A stretch of 64,000 nt of DNA, from contig NZ_BJDP01000010.1 of NCBI RefSeq assembly GCF_005405205.1, positions 38,317-102,316 on the forward strand, written 5' to 3'. Below the pieces are notes generated by a model. The model was not told the DNA's origin, ran no database searches, and saw only the letters and a list, made by a program, of their open reading frames with translations. The DNA comes from Enterococcus pingfangensis (GTDB lineage: Bacteria > Bacillota > Bacilli > Lactobacillales > Enterococcaceae). Shown piece by piece: positions 45,402 to 53,830 of this stretch; the stretch's first letter is position 1, and every line of letters starts with the position of its first letter. Both the position numbers and the translations under genes were made by a program.

Positions 45402-45599
45402 TCACTCCACTTCTCGGTGAAGCGTTGTGCCAATGATTGACTCAACGACCTCGGTCGGGACACGTCCCAATCGGCGATTGTTGTAAAATGGGTACCCCTT
45501 TTGTACCATAATTGCTTTGGCTTGGCAAATCAGACTACGTGCAGTGTGCTCTTTGTAGCCAATTGCCATCAAGTCTTGTTTACAAATTGTATTCGTCAT
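45402..45599 (-). CDS. DUF3173-family small protein, excisionase-like
   Basis: 65 residues: MTNTICKQDLMAIGYKEHTA, then SLICQAKAIMVQKGYPFYNN and RRLGRVP, the DUF3173 layout. These proteins almost always sit directly upstream of integrases of Tn916/ICESt-like elements and probably act as recombination directionality factors. Only three bases separate it from the integrase. The exact start is uncertain (45599 or 45605). Confidence 0.78.
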   Translation of the reverse strand: MTNTICKQDLMAIGYKEHTARSLICQAKAIMVQKGYPFYNNRRLGRVPTEVVESIIGTTLHREVE

Positions 45600-45667
45600 A
45601 ATCATTCTCGTTTCTTTCATTCTTACAAGAAGCATGAGATACTAAACGAGTAGACACATTGTCTACG

Positions 45668-45824
45668 CTAGGAACGGGGACTATCACCATCTGCTGTTGG
45701 AGGCGTGGTGGTAGTCTCTTTTTGTATCGCTTCTTGAGTAGTATCAATTTCGGCAAAGAGTTCAAATAGAGTTCGCTTCGCCATCTCTTTTCGATGAAGT
45801 GTAACCCATCGAACAGCATCATCA
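45668..45824 (-). other. Out-of-frame C-terminal tail of the relaxase
   Basis: Reading one frame over from the relaxase stop gives PDDAVRWVTLHRKEMAKRTL, then FELFAEIDTTQEAIQKET, then TPPTADGDSPRS and a stop at 45668. Joined to the relaxase with one C removed from the C7 run at 45825-45831, the protein would be about 406 residues, close to Tn916 Orf20. This is the remainder of the relaxase, not a separate gene. Confidence 0.65.
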
Positions 45825-46889
45825 GGGGGGGTGACGTCCACGAAGATAGACAGCCGCCATCCTTAGCAATAACTCAATACCAGAATTGTTCCCCCAGATT
45901 GCATCACATTTAAACATCGTAGTGAACAACCCAGAATTAAACATCAAATACTGAATTGACCTAATAAGCTCGCTATCTCGTGGACTCTCCAAACGTAACC
46001 GGCTGAAATCGTGCTCACCCGCATCAACCACGTTCAGGAGCGCAACCGTTAAGTCAGCATATTCTTCTGTCTCAACGTCCACAAAGCGGTACTTCTCCAG
46101 TAGCTTACTCGCGATGAACGCCTTCATTGACTGTTCATCGCTACCCAGCTCATCACGAATACTGTCCGTAATCTGATGCGCATATTTACCTTTGAACACC
46201 GCTTCAAGTCGCACCCAGCTTTCAACTGCCAATGCTTCTTCATAACGAAAACTGGGTTGCTCCATCTGCTCACGCCGCTTGTCGTAAACGCGCATGAACA
46301 GCCGCGTGTTGCCCTTCTTTGAGCCCACATAGAAAGTCTCAACAATCTTATTAACCTCATGCGCCGATAAGCCTGATGGGTTCTTTTTGCCATCAGCATT
46401 CTGAATAATCCATGAACCATCAGTCAAATGCCGGTATAAGTCATCAACGGTAAAATTGTAGTTCTGAAAATCAGCGGTAAAGTCGATTCGACTAAGCCGT
46501 GACTGAAAATCATCGGTCACCGTCAGCAAACAGAACTGCTTAATCGTCATTGGCGATTGATGCAATCTAGCCCACTCATGGCAATAATGCGCCCAAGCAT
46601 AAGCAGAGAACTTAACCACAATCCCCATCTGAACGTTTTCAGGATGATAGGCAATGGCAAAATAGAACGGGTTATCACCATACTGATAACCAATCGTATA
46701 GCCTTGAGGAATTTTACCGGTCAATGGTGTTTCTTGGCCAAACACAGTTTCAAGCTCTGTCATTTGGGAAAAACGATTAATGACATTAATGGCTACTGGT
46801 GACCAGTCACGGATATCGTCTAGTTGAGATTTATCAACCGTCAGTACCATTGTGAACTCATCAATCCCTAGTAAAAGTGTTGGTTCCAT
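45822..46889 (-). CDS. MobT-type relaxase / replication initiation factor (Rep_trans)
   Basis: 355 residues in frame. It begins MEPTLLLGIDEFTMVLTVDK and has RLSRIDFTADFQNYNFTVDD, the Rep_trans core seen in Tn916 Orf20 and ICEBs1 NicK, which nick oriT and stay bound to the DNA. The conserved order RLFMRVYDKRREQ and ESWVRLEAVFKGKYA follows. The frame ends RGRHPP at a run of seven C; the missing tail continues in another frame (45668-45824). AAAGGAG precedes the ATG. The coupling protein gene ends two bases upstream and holds the oriT-like hairpin. Confidence 0.85.
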   Translation of the reverse strand: MEPTLLLGIDEFTMVLTVDKSQLDDIRDWSPVAINVINRFSQMTELETVFGQETPLTGKIPQGYTIGYQYGDNPFYFAIAYHPENVQMGIVVKFSAYAWAHYCHEWARLHQSPMTIKQFCLLTVTDDFQSRLSRIDFTADFQNYNFTVDDLYRHLTDGSWIIQNADGKKNPSGLSAHEVNKIVETFYVGSKKGNTRLFMRVYDKRREQMEQPSFRYEEALAVESWVRLEAVFKGKYAHQITDSIRDELGSDEQSMKAFIASKLLEKYRFVDVETEEYADLTVALLNVVDAGEHDFSRLRLESPRDSELIRSIQYLMFNSGLFTTMFKCDAIWGNNSGIELLLRMAAVYLRGRHPP

Positions 46890-46891
46890 TT

Positions 46892-48238
46892 CTAATCTCC
46901 TTTACTGGAGCGGGGGTTATTACATAACCCCCGCTTGGCAAGAAAAGCTGCGTTTATATCAAAGTCGAGGTAACTAAAAGCGCAAATCTTCGGGGTGTTT
47001 GCGATTCCGGGGTAAGTAAAAACCCCTTCACCTTTTCGATAATCACGACTAGGAATATCCACACCAGTCCCGAAAGCGGTCACGTAGGTTTGTGCTTCCG
47101 CATTTCCTAACACAATCTTCAATGGCAGATTTTCGCGAATCATCGTAGGCAACGAACTGCTATCACTCTTTTGCATCACCACAACCAGAAAGAAGCCCAA
47201 TTGCCGCCCTTGAAGAACAATCTGTGTAATCAGCTTATTGACTTCATCGCGGCGTTTCTTATCAAAAGCCTGTACTGCACTTTGAAAAGACGCGTACTCA
47301 TCAAAGACGAAGACAAATGGTGACAACCCAAAATCTGAATACGTTGCCTCAAGTTTTTCAGACAACAACTGTTTCAGCTCAACCTTTCGCTGGCTCATCT
47401 CGTCATTAAAATCCCGCAATAGGTCAATAATTGCTTCAATGTTCTCGGCCGTGTGCTCTGGTGCGATGATGTCGCCAAGGATCGAAAGACTTGAGCCTTT
47501 CGGGTCGGCGAGAAACAGTTGGTATCGTATCGGCTTACTAAGCATCTGCAACAACAAGGAGTAAATTCCATATGTCTTCCCAGAGCCTGTTTGCCCGACA
47601 ATCAGCGCATGATGCAACGGCACCTTTGTGAACTTGTCGATGAATAATTCGGTATACTCAAGCGAGGAACCACAGTTAACCAGTGCGTCAGCCGAAGTAA
47701 ATGTTAATCGCCGTTCTAGCCGACTATCGAACAGTTCAAACTCGTAGAAGTTTTCATCGTCAGACAAAAATGAGCGCTCAACCACATAGCGTCTCAGGGC
47801 ACTTGATAATTGAACGTTATCAAGTCTCTGAACGTATTTAACCCGATTCTCAATGGATAAGGTCGCGCGCTTATAATTGTCAATAAACGTCAATCTAATT
47901 TTTGGTAATAGGGCCACGGCAGTTCCAAAGAACTGCCGTGATACAAAGTAATCGGCATCTAACAAAGCACGTCTAATCGAAAGACAAATCGCATAGTAGC
48001 GAATGGCGTAGATTAGTCCCTTGTTCAGATGATTGCGACTGCCCCACAATAAGAACAAACACAAATCGAACACAAATATTACGCCTAGAAGACTGGTACC
48101 AACTAACTGGGGTACTATAATCACACGGTATTTCGTGGAAAGAAAAATCCCTACTACCAGAATCAGTAATAAGGATTCAATAGCAAGCAAGGTTTGTCCA
48201 CGAATATACCGTGAAGTTTTAACCTTGTTTTGCCGCAC
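46892..48238 (-). CDS. FtsK/SpoIIIE-type coupling protein (TcpA)
   Basis: 448 residues. Two N-terminal membrane segments (LLAIESLLLILVVGIFLS and LLGVIFVFDLCLFLLW), then the pump ATPase: Walker A VGQTGSGKTYGIYSL, Walker B FVFVFDEYASF, and an arginine/glutamine region VLQGRQLGFFLVVVMQ. It brings the relaxase-DNA complex to a conjugation channel, here necessarily supplied by another element. The start is GTG, overlapping the previous gene by 20 bases. It corresponds to Orf21 of Tn916 and ConQ of ICEBs1. Confidence 0.9.
   Translation of the reverse strand: MRQNKVKTSRYIRGQTLLAIESLLLILVVGIFLSTKYRVIIVPQLVGTSLLGVIFVFDLCLFLLWGSRNHLNKGLIYAIRYYAICLSIRRALLDADYFVSRQFFGTAVALLPKIRLTFIDNYKRATLSIENRVKYVQRLDNVQLSSALRRYVVERSFLSDDENFYEFELFDSRLERRLTFTSADALVNCGSSLEYTELFIDKFTKVPLHHALIVGQTGSGKTYGIYSLLLQMLSKPIRYQLFLADPKGSSLSILGDIIAPEHTAENIEAIIDLLRDFNDEMSQRKVELKQLLSEKLEATYSDFGLSPFVFVFDEYASFQSAVQAFDKKRRDEVNKLITQIVLQGRQLGFFLVVVMQKSDSSSLPTMIRENLPLKIVLGNAEAQTYVTAFGTGVDIPSRDYRKGEGVFTYPGIANTPKICAFSYLDFDINAAFLAKRGLCNNPRSSKGD
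46910..46934. other. Putative oriT hairpin
   Basis: GCGGGGGTTA (46910-46919) and TAACCCCCGC (46925-46934) are perfect 10-bp arms around TTACA. In ICEBs1 and Tn916 the nick site lies in a similar C/G-run inverted repeat with a central TAAC, at the 3' end of the coupling protein gene or just ahead of the relaxase gene. This hairpin is in the same place. Confidence 0.6.
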
Positions 48239-48611
48239 GTTTAATCACCTGCACATTCTTGTAGCGGAGGATAATATCAAACCCGATAATAAAGGTCTTG
48301 TCGTCCAGTAGTTCACCCAATCGAATAATATCGCCTTTTTGAGCGTCAAGACGTTGGATGTTATTCAGAATAGTCACGTCAAAAGTGTTGAGAACATTAT
48401 TATCACGTTTCATACCGGTCTTCTTATCAACCCCGTAATCCCCATCATCTTTAACGACTTGGAGTGTTAGCGATACGCCAACATCTTGTGGGTTCTTCTT
48501 ACTACTGTATGGGCGTTGACTAACCAGAATAAACTGATTGCCTGTGTTCAACTTGAGCTTTTGGTCATCAAACGTCGTTTTAGTATAAATCCATGTGTTT
48601 TGTAGAGGCAT
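48219..48611 (-). CDS. Conserved transfer-module protein (YdcP/Orf23-like, DUF961-type)
   Basis: About 130 residues, starting MPLQNTWIYTKTTFDDQKLK and ending YKNVQVIKRAAKQG. Beta-rich, no membrane segment. Its place directly before the coupling protein matches Orf22/Orf23 (DUF961) of Tn916-type elements, but the sequence match is by layout and I am not certain of the family. The start at 48611 has GAAGGTGG ahead of it; an ATG at 48632 is an alternative and lies inside a short hairpin. Confidence 0.6.
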   Translation of the reverse strand: MPLQNTWIYTKTTFDDQKLKLNTGNQFILVSQRPYSSKKNPQDVGVSLTLQVVKDDGDYGVDKKTGMKRDNNVLNTFDVTILNNIQRLDAQKGDIIRLGELLDDKTFIIGFDIILRYKNVQVIKRAAKQG

Positions 48612-48705
48612 GGTTGCCACCTTCGGCTGCATTCTGCAGCCGCCTTTCTGTTTTTGTTTCCAAGAGTTTAACGACATCATGGCCTTGGTCAAATAAGGCA
48701 GTTTG

Positions 48706-49002
48706 TTAGCGCTGGGCAAAACCGTACTCACGATTCCACCTGCGCCGTTCAAGTACCGCTACTAAGTCAAGTAAACAATTACGATAGTCGCGTTCATCTT
48801 TAATAGTGATGCTTAATGAACCCACCTCAAACTTCTCATTTGGATGACTTCTAGTATCGCCGGAGCAGTCTGCAAGCATTGCTTCATACAATTCAGCAAC
48901 AGCTTTTTCAATCTCTGAATCGCTGACACCAATTTCGTCCAATAACGGTCCGGAAATCAGCGAATGAACGTAATTAACGGTTTTATACGCATTGTTAGTC
49001 AT
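48706..49002 (-). CDS. Small conserved protein of the transfer module
   Basis: 98 residues, MTNNAYKTVNYVHSLISGPL onward, mostly helical and acidic, ending in a basic RRRWNREYGFAQR. GGGGGAAATGAG precedes the ATG. It is the first gene of the minus-strand transfer operon, divergent from the gene at 49124. The family is not recognised. A regulatory or accessory mobilization role is possible. Confidence 0.55.
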   Translation of the reverse strand: MTNNAYKTVNYVHSLISGPLLDEIGVSDSEIEKAVAELYEAMLADCSGDTRSHPNEKFEVGSLSITIKDERDYRNCLLDLVAVLERRRWNREYGFAQR

Positions 49003-49123
49003 CTCATTTCCCCCTTGCACTTTCTATATTTATATAATAAGCTTTATACAGTAGGATATGGTGGGTATATTTTAGACGAATGATTAGTCATTTTAGTCCC
49101 ACACATATAGAGAGGGTGATTTC

Positions 49124-49942
49124 ATGTTTGAAAAATCAACAGAGTATATTTTCTCCACCATTAGCAGTACCATCAAATATCGCCAGAAAGAAATGAAAAT
49201 GAAACGAAGAGACCTACTATCTGATGAATCCCTAGTCAGTCATATTGTTAACAATCATCGAACTTCGAAGCATCCTAATTTGATGAGTAATGAAAATGCT
49301 GATGATATAAGCAAAAAGCTAAAGTTTAACGGTACCAAAAAAATGCTATGGGGAAGTATTAATTGGAAAGACCTATTTAATATCGCACTTCACGAAATTT
49401 ATTTGTATCACGGAACGAGCGACACAATGAACGGACTACACGATTTACTTTTTGATGTGTTGATAAACAACGTCGATTTTGCAAATATGTATGCGGCAAT
49501 TTCTTATGACATCTACCCGTTAGACGGGGAAGATAAACGGGTCAGAGATAAGGCCATTCAAGAATTTTTACTGCGTGCAGAAGCACTAAATGGTGAGTCA
49601 CTCCAAAAAACATTAGAACATCAATTTCATCAACGATTCGACGAAGACAAGCTCATAAAATTCACTGTTAAGTTTCCTGAATTTCTTCTGTCATTTTTCA
49701 AAAAAGCACTTTGTAACCTCACGCCGGCAAAAAATGCAACCGGCAGATTGGCCTACCAACTATCCATCAACGCTTATGAAGCCGCCGAAATGGAAAGCAA
49801 CGCTTGGTACTACCATGAAAAACAGGGTGTGGAATATGCCAAGGTTATTGCAGAATTAAATAAAGCAATTAACGCAATGCAAAAAGTGCACACACATGAA
49901 ATGTCATTGGATTTTATCCGGCAAACAAGAAAATCCATCTAA
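49124..49942 (+). CDS. Unknown protein, possibly the element 1 regulator
   Basis: 272 residues. The first 50 residues (FSTISSTIKYRQKEMKMKRR, then DLLSDESLVSHIVNNHRT) could form a degenerate helix-turn-helix; the rest is helical with repeated aromatic residues. AGAGAGGGTGAT precedes the ATG. It is the only plus-strand gene in the element, divergent from the transfer operon across a 120-base promoter region, which is where these elements usually encode their regulator. That placement is the main argument; I do not recognise the family. Confidence 0.5.
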   Translation: MFEKSTEYIFSTISSTIKYRQKEMKMKRRDLLSDESLVSHIVNNHRTSKHPNLMSNENADDISKKLKFNGTKKMLWGSINWKDLFNIALHEIYLYHGTSDTMNGLHDLLFDVLINNVDFANMYAAISYDIYPLDGEDKRVRDKAIQEFLLRAEALNGESLQKTLEHQFHQRFDEDKLIKFTVKFPEFLLSFFKKALCNLTPAKNATGRLAYQLSINAYEAAEMESNAWYYHEKQGVEYAKVIAELNKAINAMQKVHTHEMSLDFIRQTRKSI

Positions 49943-49967
49943 AAAGAGCCACCCGACGGGGTGGCTC
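49941..49967. terminator. Terminator of the defence operon and/or the 49124 gene
   Basis: GAGCCACCC pairs with GGGTGGCTC. The T tract is on the minus strand, so it best serves the minus-strand operon ending at 50139; it also lies right after the plus-strand stop codon. Confidence 0.7.
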
Positions 49968-50049
49968 TCACTGTTAAAACTATAAACGATGCTAATTTTT
50001 TGACTTCATACTGTTTGATGCTTGCACAGCATCAGGAGATTGTCCCGTT

Positions 50050-50082
50050 CCGTCTTGCCACATTTACTCCATGGCAAGACGG
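50050..50082. repeat. 11-bp inverted repeat between convergent genes
   Basis: CCGTCTTGCCA and TGGCAAGACGG are perfect arms around an 11-base loop, with no T tract on either side. Function unknown. Confidence 0.5.
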
Positions 50083-50138
50083 CCATCTCGTCCTATTTTC
50101 AAATATTACATGGAACATATCTGAGTCGAAAATTATTA

Positions 50139-50633
50139 TTAAATAAAAATACGCTGAATTATTGGAACTAACTGATCCAGCCCAGCAGTTGCAGTCCACG
50201 TGATTACTGCGTCAAACCCCATCGCCAGCAAGGGATGTTTTTCAAGAAACGACTTACTGGCGCTCGATTCGACCTTACCTTGACTCTGCAATTCTTCTAA
50301 TGCTTGCACCAATGCGACGCGATCCGATTCTTGTAATCCGCCAGCATACTCCCGAATTCCTTCAAGCAGCCCAACCACATCACTTTCACCAATATTAAGC
50401 TGCACATTATCCGTGCCGCCAATTTGCGAATGGCTAACATCACCAGTTATATGAAGACTGTTGTCCACGCTTTGAACGGTTACCCCAGATTTAGGAAAAT
50501 CAGACTCCACCGGAAGGCGAATCGGGTTTCGCGCGGCATGACGATTAACATCCTTCACCGTTTTATCCATTTCCTTCTTTAAATCGCGACTCAGTCTTCT
50601 AAACTGACTGTTAAGACTTTTTGTCAACTTCAC
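50139..50633 (-). CDS. Small unknown protein of the defence operon
   Basis: 164 residues. N-terminal basic helix (LNSQFRRLSRDLKKEMDKTV), then a short beta-strand region with SLHITGDVSHSQIGGTDNVQ, a helical part (RVALVQALEELQSQGKV) and a hydrophobic C-terminus (FDAVITWTATAGLDQL). The ITGDVSxSQIG stretch recalls short beta segments found near effector domains in other defence proteins, but this is only a resemblance. It starts with GTG, 40 bases after the nuclease gene, and ends the operon. Confidence 0.65.
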   Translation of the reverse strand: MKLTKSLNSQFRRLSRDLKKEMDKTVKDVNRHAARNPIRLPVESDFPKSGVTVQSVDNSLHITGDVSHSQIGGTDNVQLNIGESDVVGLLEGIREYAGGLQESDRVALVQALEELQSQGKVESSASKSFLEKHPLLAMGFDAVITWTATAGLDQLVPIIQRIFI

Positions 50634-50673
50634 GCCCCTACTTTCATGTGTTGGTTAGACCATCAACAACGTC

Positions 50674-51882
50674 TCAGTCTTGCATCCTCAGTTTCGAAAT
50701 TATATTTGCAGCGATCTCCTCAATGGTGGTTAAGTCAACAACAAACCATTCACGCGGATGGATTAAGCGCCCGTTAGCAGCCGTGATATCAATATCTAAC
50801 TGATACTCAGCCATTGCATGATGCAGCGCCGTTTCAAGTGACTCCGCATTCAGGTTCACAACTTTCATTTCCTCGACCAACTCAACTGGCGCATATAAAT
50901 AGGTGGATTCGTTCTCGGCGTTCGCAATACGCTTCTGTATTGATCCAGCCGTAAACCCAACTTTATACAGTGGGTGTTCGTTTTGGATTCGCATAATCTG
51001 CTCATTGGTGCTCAAAGATTTGAGCACGTAAATAAAGCCGGTAATTTGGTCATTAGTTTCAAATGCAAAGGTTTCATCTGGTTCGGTTACAACTCGCCCT
51101 TGACGACCGTACAATGAAGCGGCCAGGCCATTCCGTAGTGGATGATTGTCGGTGCCATTATCGTAAACCACATGTAATCTTGCGTTTGTCTTTCGATTAC
51201 TGTTGTCGTTAAGCTCGATTTCCGCGCCAACTTCGTCAACGTAGAGCAGTTGACCTTTCAACACGTAAAAATGATGGCGTAGAATTTCGTAGTTTTTGAA
51301 AGGCCGTAGCTGGCGCTTACCGGATGCAATCTCAGCTTGAGCCTTCTTAAACATTGGTTCAAATTCACCAAAATTCGCCATTGCCTTTCGTTGCGATACT
51401 ACCTCTGGTCTATTCTCCTGTTCACGCTGAATATCCTTGTAAACCTTAGTATCAAACAACTTGCTGTCTGAAACTTGTGTTTGCGTACCCGTAAATAGGA
51501 CAGAATCATCATCCAAAATGTCATCAAGTGAGGAAAAATCAGTCTTCTCCTGCTTGATCACGTCTTCCAGCTTTTCTGTTTCCGATTCGTCACGTAATAA
51601 GCCAAACGTGTCATACGGAGCAAGATGGTCACGACGTTCAGCACTATCGCGAATACCCTTCAACCGACTAGCAAGCTTGCGCTGCTTCATCTGGGACGGG
51701 TCACGGAGCTTCTGAGGTTCCTGACCATCATGGTCACTTACCCACTCATTGATTTCCTGAAAGCCCGTCACTTCAAGATCATACGTCACCGACTTGTGCT
51801 TAACCGGAGCTTGCAACATATCATCAACATCAGGATCATTGAAAATATCATCCAGTGATCTGATTAAGTTATCGTCCGCCAT
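50674..51882 (-). CDS. GIY-YIG (T5orf172-type) nuclease of the defence operon
   Basis: 402 residues. The C-terminal 130 residues hold the nuclease core: GFIYVLKSLS, HPLYKVGFTAGSIQKRI and PREWFVVDL; FIYVLKS and YKVGFT are the GIY and YIG counterparts and the arginine of IQKRI is likely catalytic. The N-terminal 250 residues are acidic, with the repeated SLDDI(F/L) peptides (SLDDIFNDPD and SLDDILDDDS) that may dock partners. Its start overlaps the helicase stop by 14 bases, with AAGGAGG upstream, so the two are co-translated. It would be the cutting subunit of the system. Confidence 0.85.
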   Translation of the reverse strand: MADDNLIRSLDDIFNDPDVDDMLQAPVKHKSVTYDLEVTGFQEINEWVSDHDGQEPQKLRDPSQMKQRKLASRLKGIRDSAERRDHLAPYDTFGLLRDESETEKLEDVIKQEKTDFSSLDDILDDDSVLFTGTQTQVSDSKLFDTKVYKDIQREQENRPEVVSQRKAMANFGEFEPMFKKAQAEIASGKRQLRPFKNYEILRHHFYVLKGQLLYVDEVGAEIELNDNSNRKTNARLHVVYDNGTDNHPLRNGLAASLYGRQGRVVTEPDETFAFETNDQITGFIYVLKSLSTNEQIMRIQNEHPLYKVGFTAGSIQKRIANAENESTYLYAPVELVEEMKVVNLNAESLETALHHAMAEYQLDIDITAANGRLIHPREWFVVDLTTIEEIAANIISKLRMQD

Positions 51883-53830
51883 TCTGCGTCCTCCTTGCCT
51901 TTAGGTCTTGTAGCTGGGCTAAGGCATAGGCCATCTTAACTTCCAGTTCGTCTTTTGAGTTCTTGTCCGGTTTGCGCCCATTTTCGGCAACAAATCGCTT
52001 GGATTCGTTATACAAGTACACCAACTCAGCCTGATCAAAATTAAATTTCTTCGCATCGATCGAGCGCTGAATAACATGCAACACATCGCTATCAATGTTA
52101 CGAGACAGCACATCGTAGGCTCTCTGAAATGGATTGATTGAGTCAATCAGATTAATGTCCAAATCATTCACGTTGATGAACTTATCCGCCATACGCAAGA
52201 ATTCGTTCGTATTTCCCTTACTATCCGTCGTAGTATCAACCACAGCGTGTCGCAGCACAGTATCAGCCACAGCATATTGACGTACTTCTTCGACTTCCTC
52301 ATTATTCAGGTTTGGATACCGCTGCATAATTACTTTTGGAATCAGAACCTTATTCATGGTCTCAGGATCAACGTTTGCCGCGATACCATTCTTAACCGCA
52401 TCGTCTTGCAAAATCGCAGCCTTCAAATCAGGCATGTCATTATCAATGATGCTCTGAACATGCTTAGTTGACGGATCTTTCAACCCACGGACAAAGATGT
52501 CGCCGCCATTGCTCGAAGAATTGTCTTTCTTATGCTTACGCGCTTTAAGACGAATCTCAGGGGCCAGGACTTGTTCCATCAACAACGACGCTGTAATTGC
52601 TTTCAGGATTGAATTGACCGCATACTGAACCTCACCATCTTTAGCATCAGGCTGTTCAATCATATTGGTAAATTGCGCATGCGTCTTATTCGAACTATCA
52701 CGCGTGACTCGGCCAATAATCTGCACAATCTCCGTCAAAGACCGACGATAACCAATGGTCAACGCTTGTTCCGCCCACGGCCAATCAAAGCCTTCCTTAG
52801 CCATTCCAAGGGCAATTAGAATATCTAAATCGTCCGCATTGTTGACCTGCTCACGCAGATAATCCTGAATACGGTCACGCCCTTCCTCAGTCACCAAATC
52901 TGCAACCTTAAGTAATCGTCCGTTAGCCTTACTCTTGATTGAGTAAATCCCTGTCGTCTGATTCTGATCAACAACTTCACCAATTGCATCAAAAATCGCG
53001 TCTACTTCGTTAAGCTTATCCTTCGTTGATTCACTTGAGTTAACGCTAGGGATATGAATAATCGTCTTCTTGGTCACATCGAGCGCTTGATCCAGTGCTG
53101 ACAAATACGCTCCTTGGTAAAACTTGTAATCAATGCCAAAAGATTTAAGGTACTTGTAGCCGTCCAGTTGCTCGTAGTAGGTGTAATTGACCTTATCAAA
53201 CTGCTGTTCATCTTCCGGCGACAAAATCGGTGCAGAATCCCCACGGAAATAAGACCCCGTCATCGCCAGTATATGTGCGGTGGAGTTATGCGTAATATTT
53301 TTCAAAGCCGATCCAAGCACCGAACTGTCATCAGACGAGACATGATGAAATTCATCAATCGCCAACATCACGTTATCAAATTTGTGATCATCATCAATCT
53401 TGTCGTAAGCAAAGCGCAATGTCGCATGTGTACAAATCAGAATCTTTCCAGTCGGTGAATTGATGAAGTCCACAAACTTCTGTACTTTGCTATCGTTACC
53501 ACCGGGTAAAGTCAGGTCATATTGTGAGTCAATCTGCCAGTCTTCGTAAAACCCGAATTTAGCCAGTTCAGTATTCTGGAATGACTTCCCAATTGAGCGT
53601 TCAGGAACGGCAACCACGACCTTATTGACACCCTGATTAGCCAATTTATCCAGCGCAACAAACATCAATGCGCGGGACTTACCAGATGCAGGCGGTGCCT
53701 TAACGAGCAGATACTGCGAATTGCGATGCTCATAGACACGCGCCTGCATTTCTCGCATGCCCAAGTCATTTGTATTGGTGCTCTGACCCGTTCGATGGTA
53801 GTTCACATCAACAACATTCTTATTCTCCAA
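51869..53830 (-). CDS. DEAD/DEAH-box superfamily 2 helicase of the defence operon
   Basis: 653 residues. Motif I is KAPPASGKSRALM, motif II is LAIDEFHH (DEFH), motif III is LAMTGSYF, and motif VI is QIIGRVTRDSS. This is a type I/III-restriction-like SF2 helicase, able to translocate on DNA using ATP. No nuclease motif is evident in it. The start appears to be TTG at 53830, overlapping the methyltransferase stop by 11 bases with GAGAAGG upstream. Between an N6-adenine methyltransferase and a nuclease gene it is likely the motor subunit of a restriction-like complex. Confidence 0.88.
   Translation of the reverse strand: MENKNVVDVNYHRTGQSTNTNDLGMREMQARVYEHRNSQYLLVKAPPASGKSRALMFVALDKLANQGVNKVVVAVPERSIGKSFQNTELAKFGFYEDWQIDSQYDLTLPGGNDSKVQKFVDFINSPTGKILICTHATLRFAYDKIDDDHKFDNVMLAIDEFHHVSSDDSSVLGSALKNITHNSTAHILAMTGSYFRGDSAPILSPEDEQQFDKVNYTYYEQLDGYKYLKSFGIDYKFYQGAYLSALDQALDVTKKTIIHIPSVNSSESTKDKLNEVDAIFDAIGEVVDQNQTTGIYSIKSKANGRLLKVADLVTEEGRDRIQDYLREQVNNADDLDILIALGMAKEGFDWPWAEQALTIGYRRSLTEIVQIIGRVTRDSSNKTHAQFTNMIEQPDAKDGEVQYAVNSILKAITASLLMEQVLAPEIRLKARKHKKDNSSSNGGDIFVRGLKDPSTKHVQSIIDNDMPDLKAAILQDDAVKNGIAANVDPETMNKVLIPKVIMQRYPNLNNEEVEEVRQYAVADTVLRHAVVDTTTDSKGNTNEFLRMADKFINVNDLDINLIDSINPFQRAYDVLSRNIDSDVLHVIQRSIDAKKFNFDQAELVYLYNESKRFVAENGRKPDKNSKDELEVKMAYALAQLQDLKARRTQNGGR

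Noticed and set aside
45580..45822. 80-codon minus-strand frame beginning MMLFDGLHFIEKRW
   Set aside because: It covers the same bases as the displaced relaxase tail, which reads better in the neighbouring frame and restores normal length; no ribosome binding site of its own.
49961..50146. 61-codon plus-strand frame downstream of the 49124 gene
   Set aside because: Overlaps the terminator and an 11-bp inverted repeat, has no ribosome binding site, and its composition is not protein-like.
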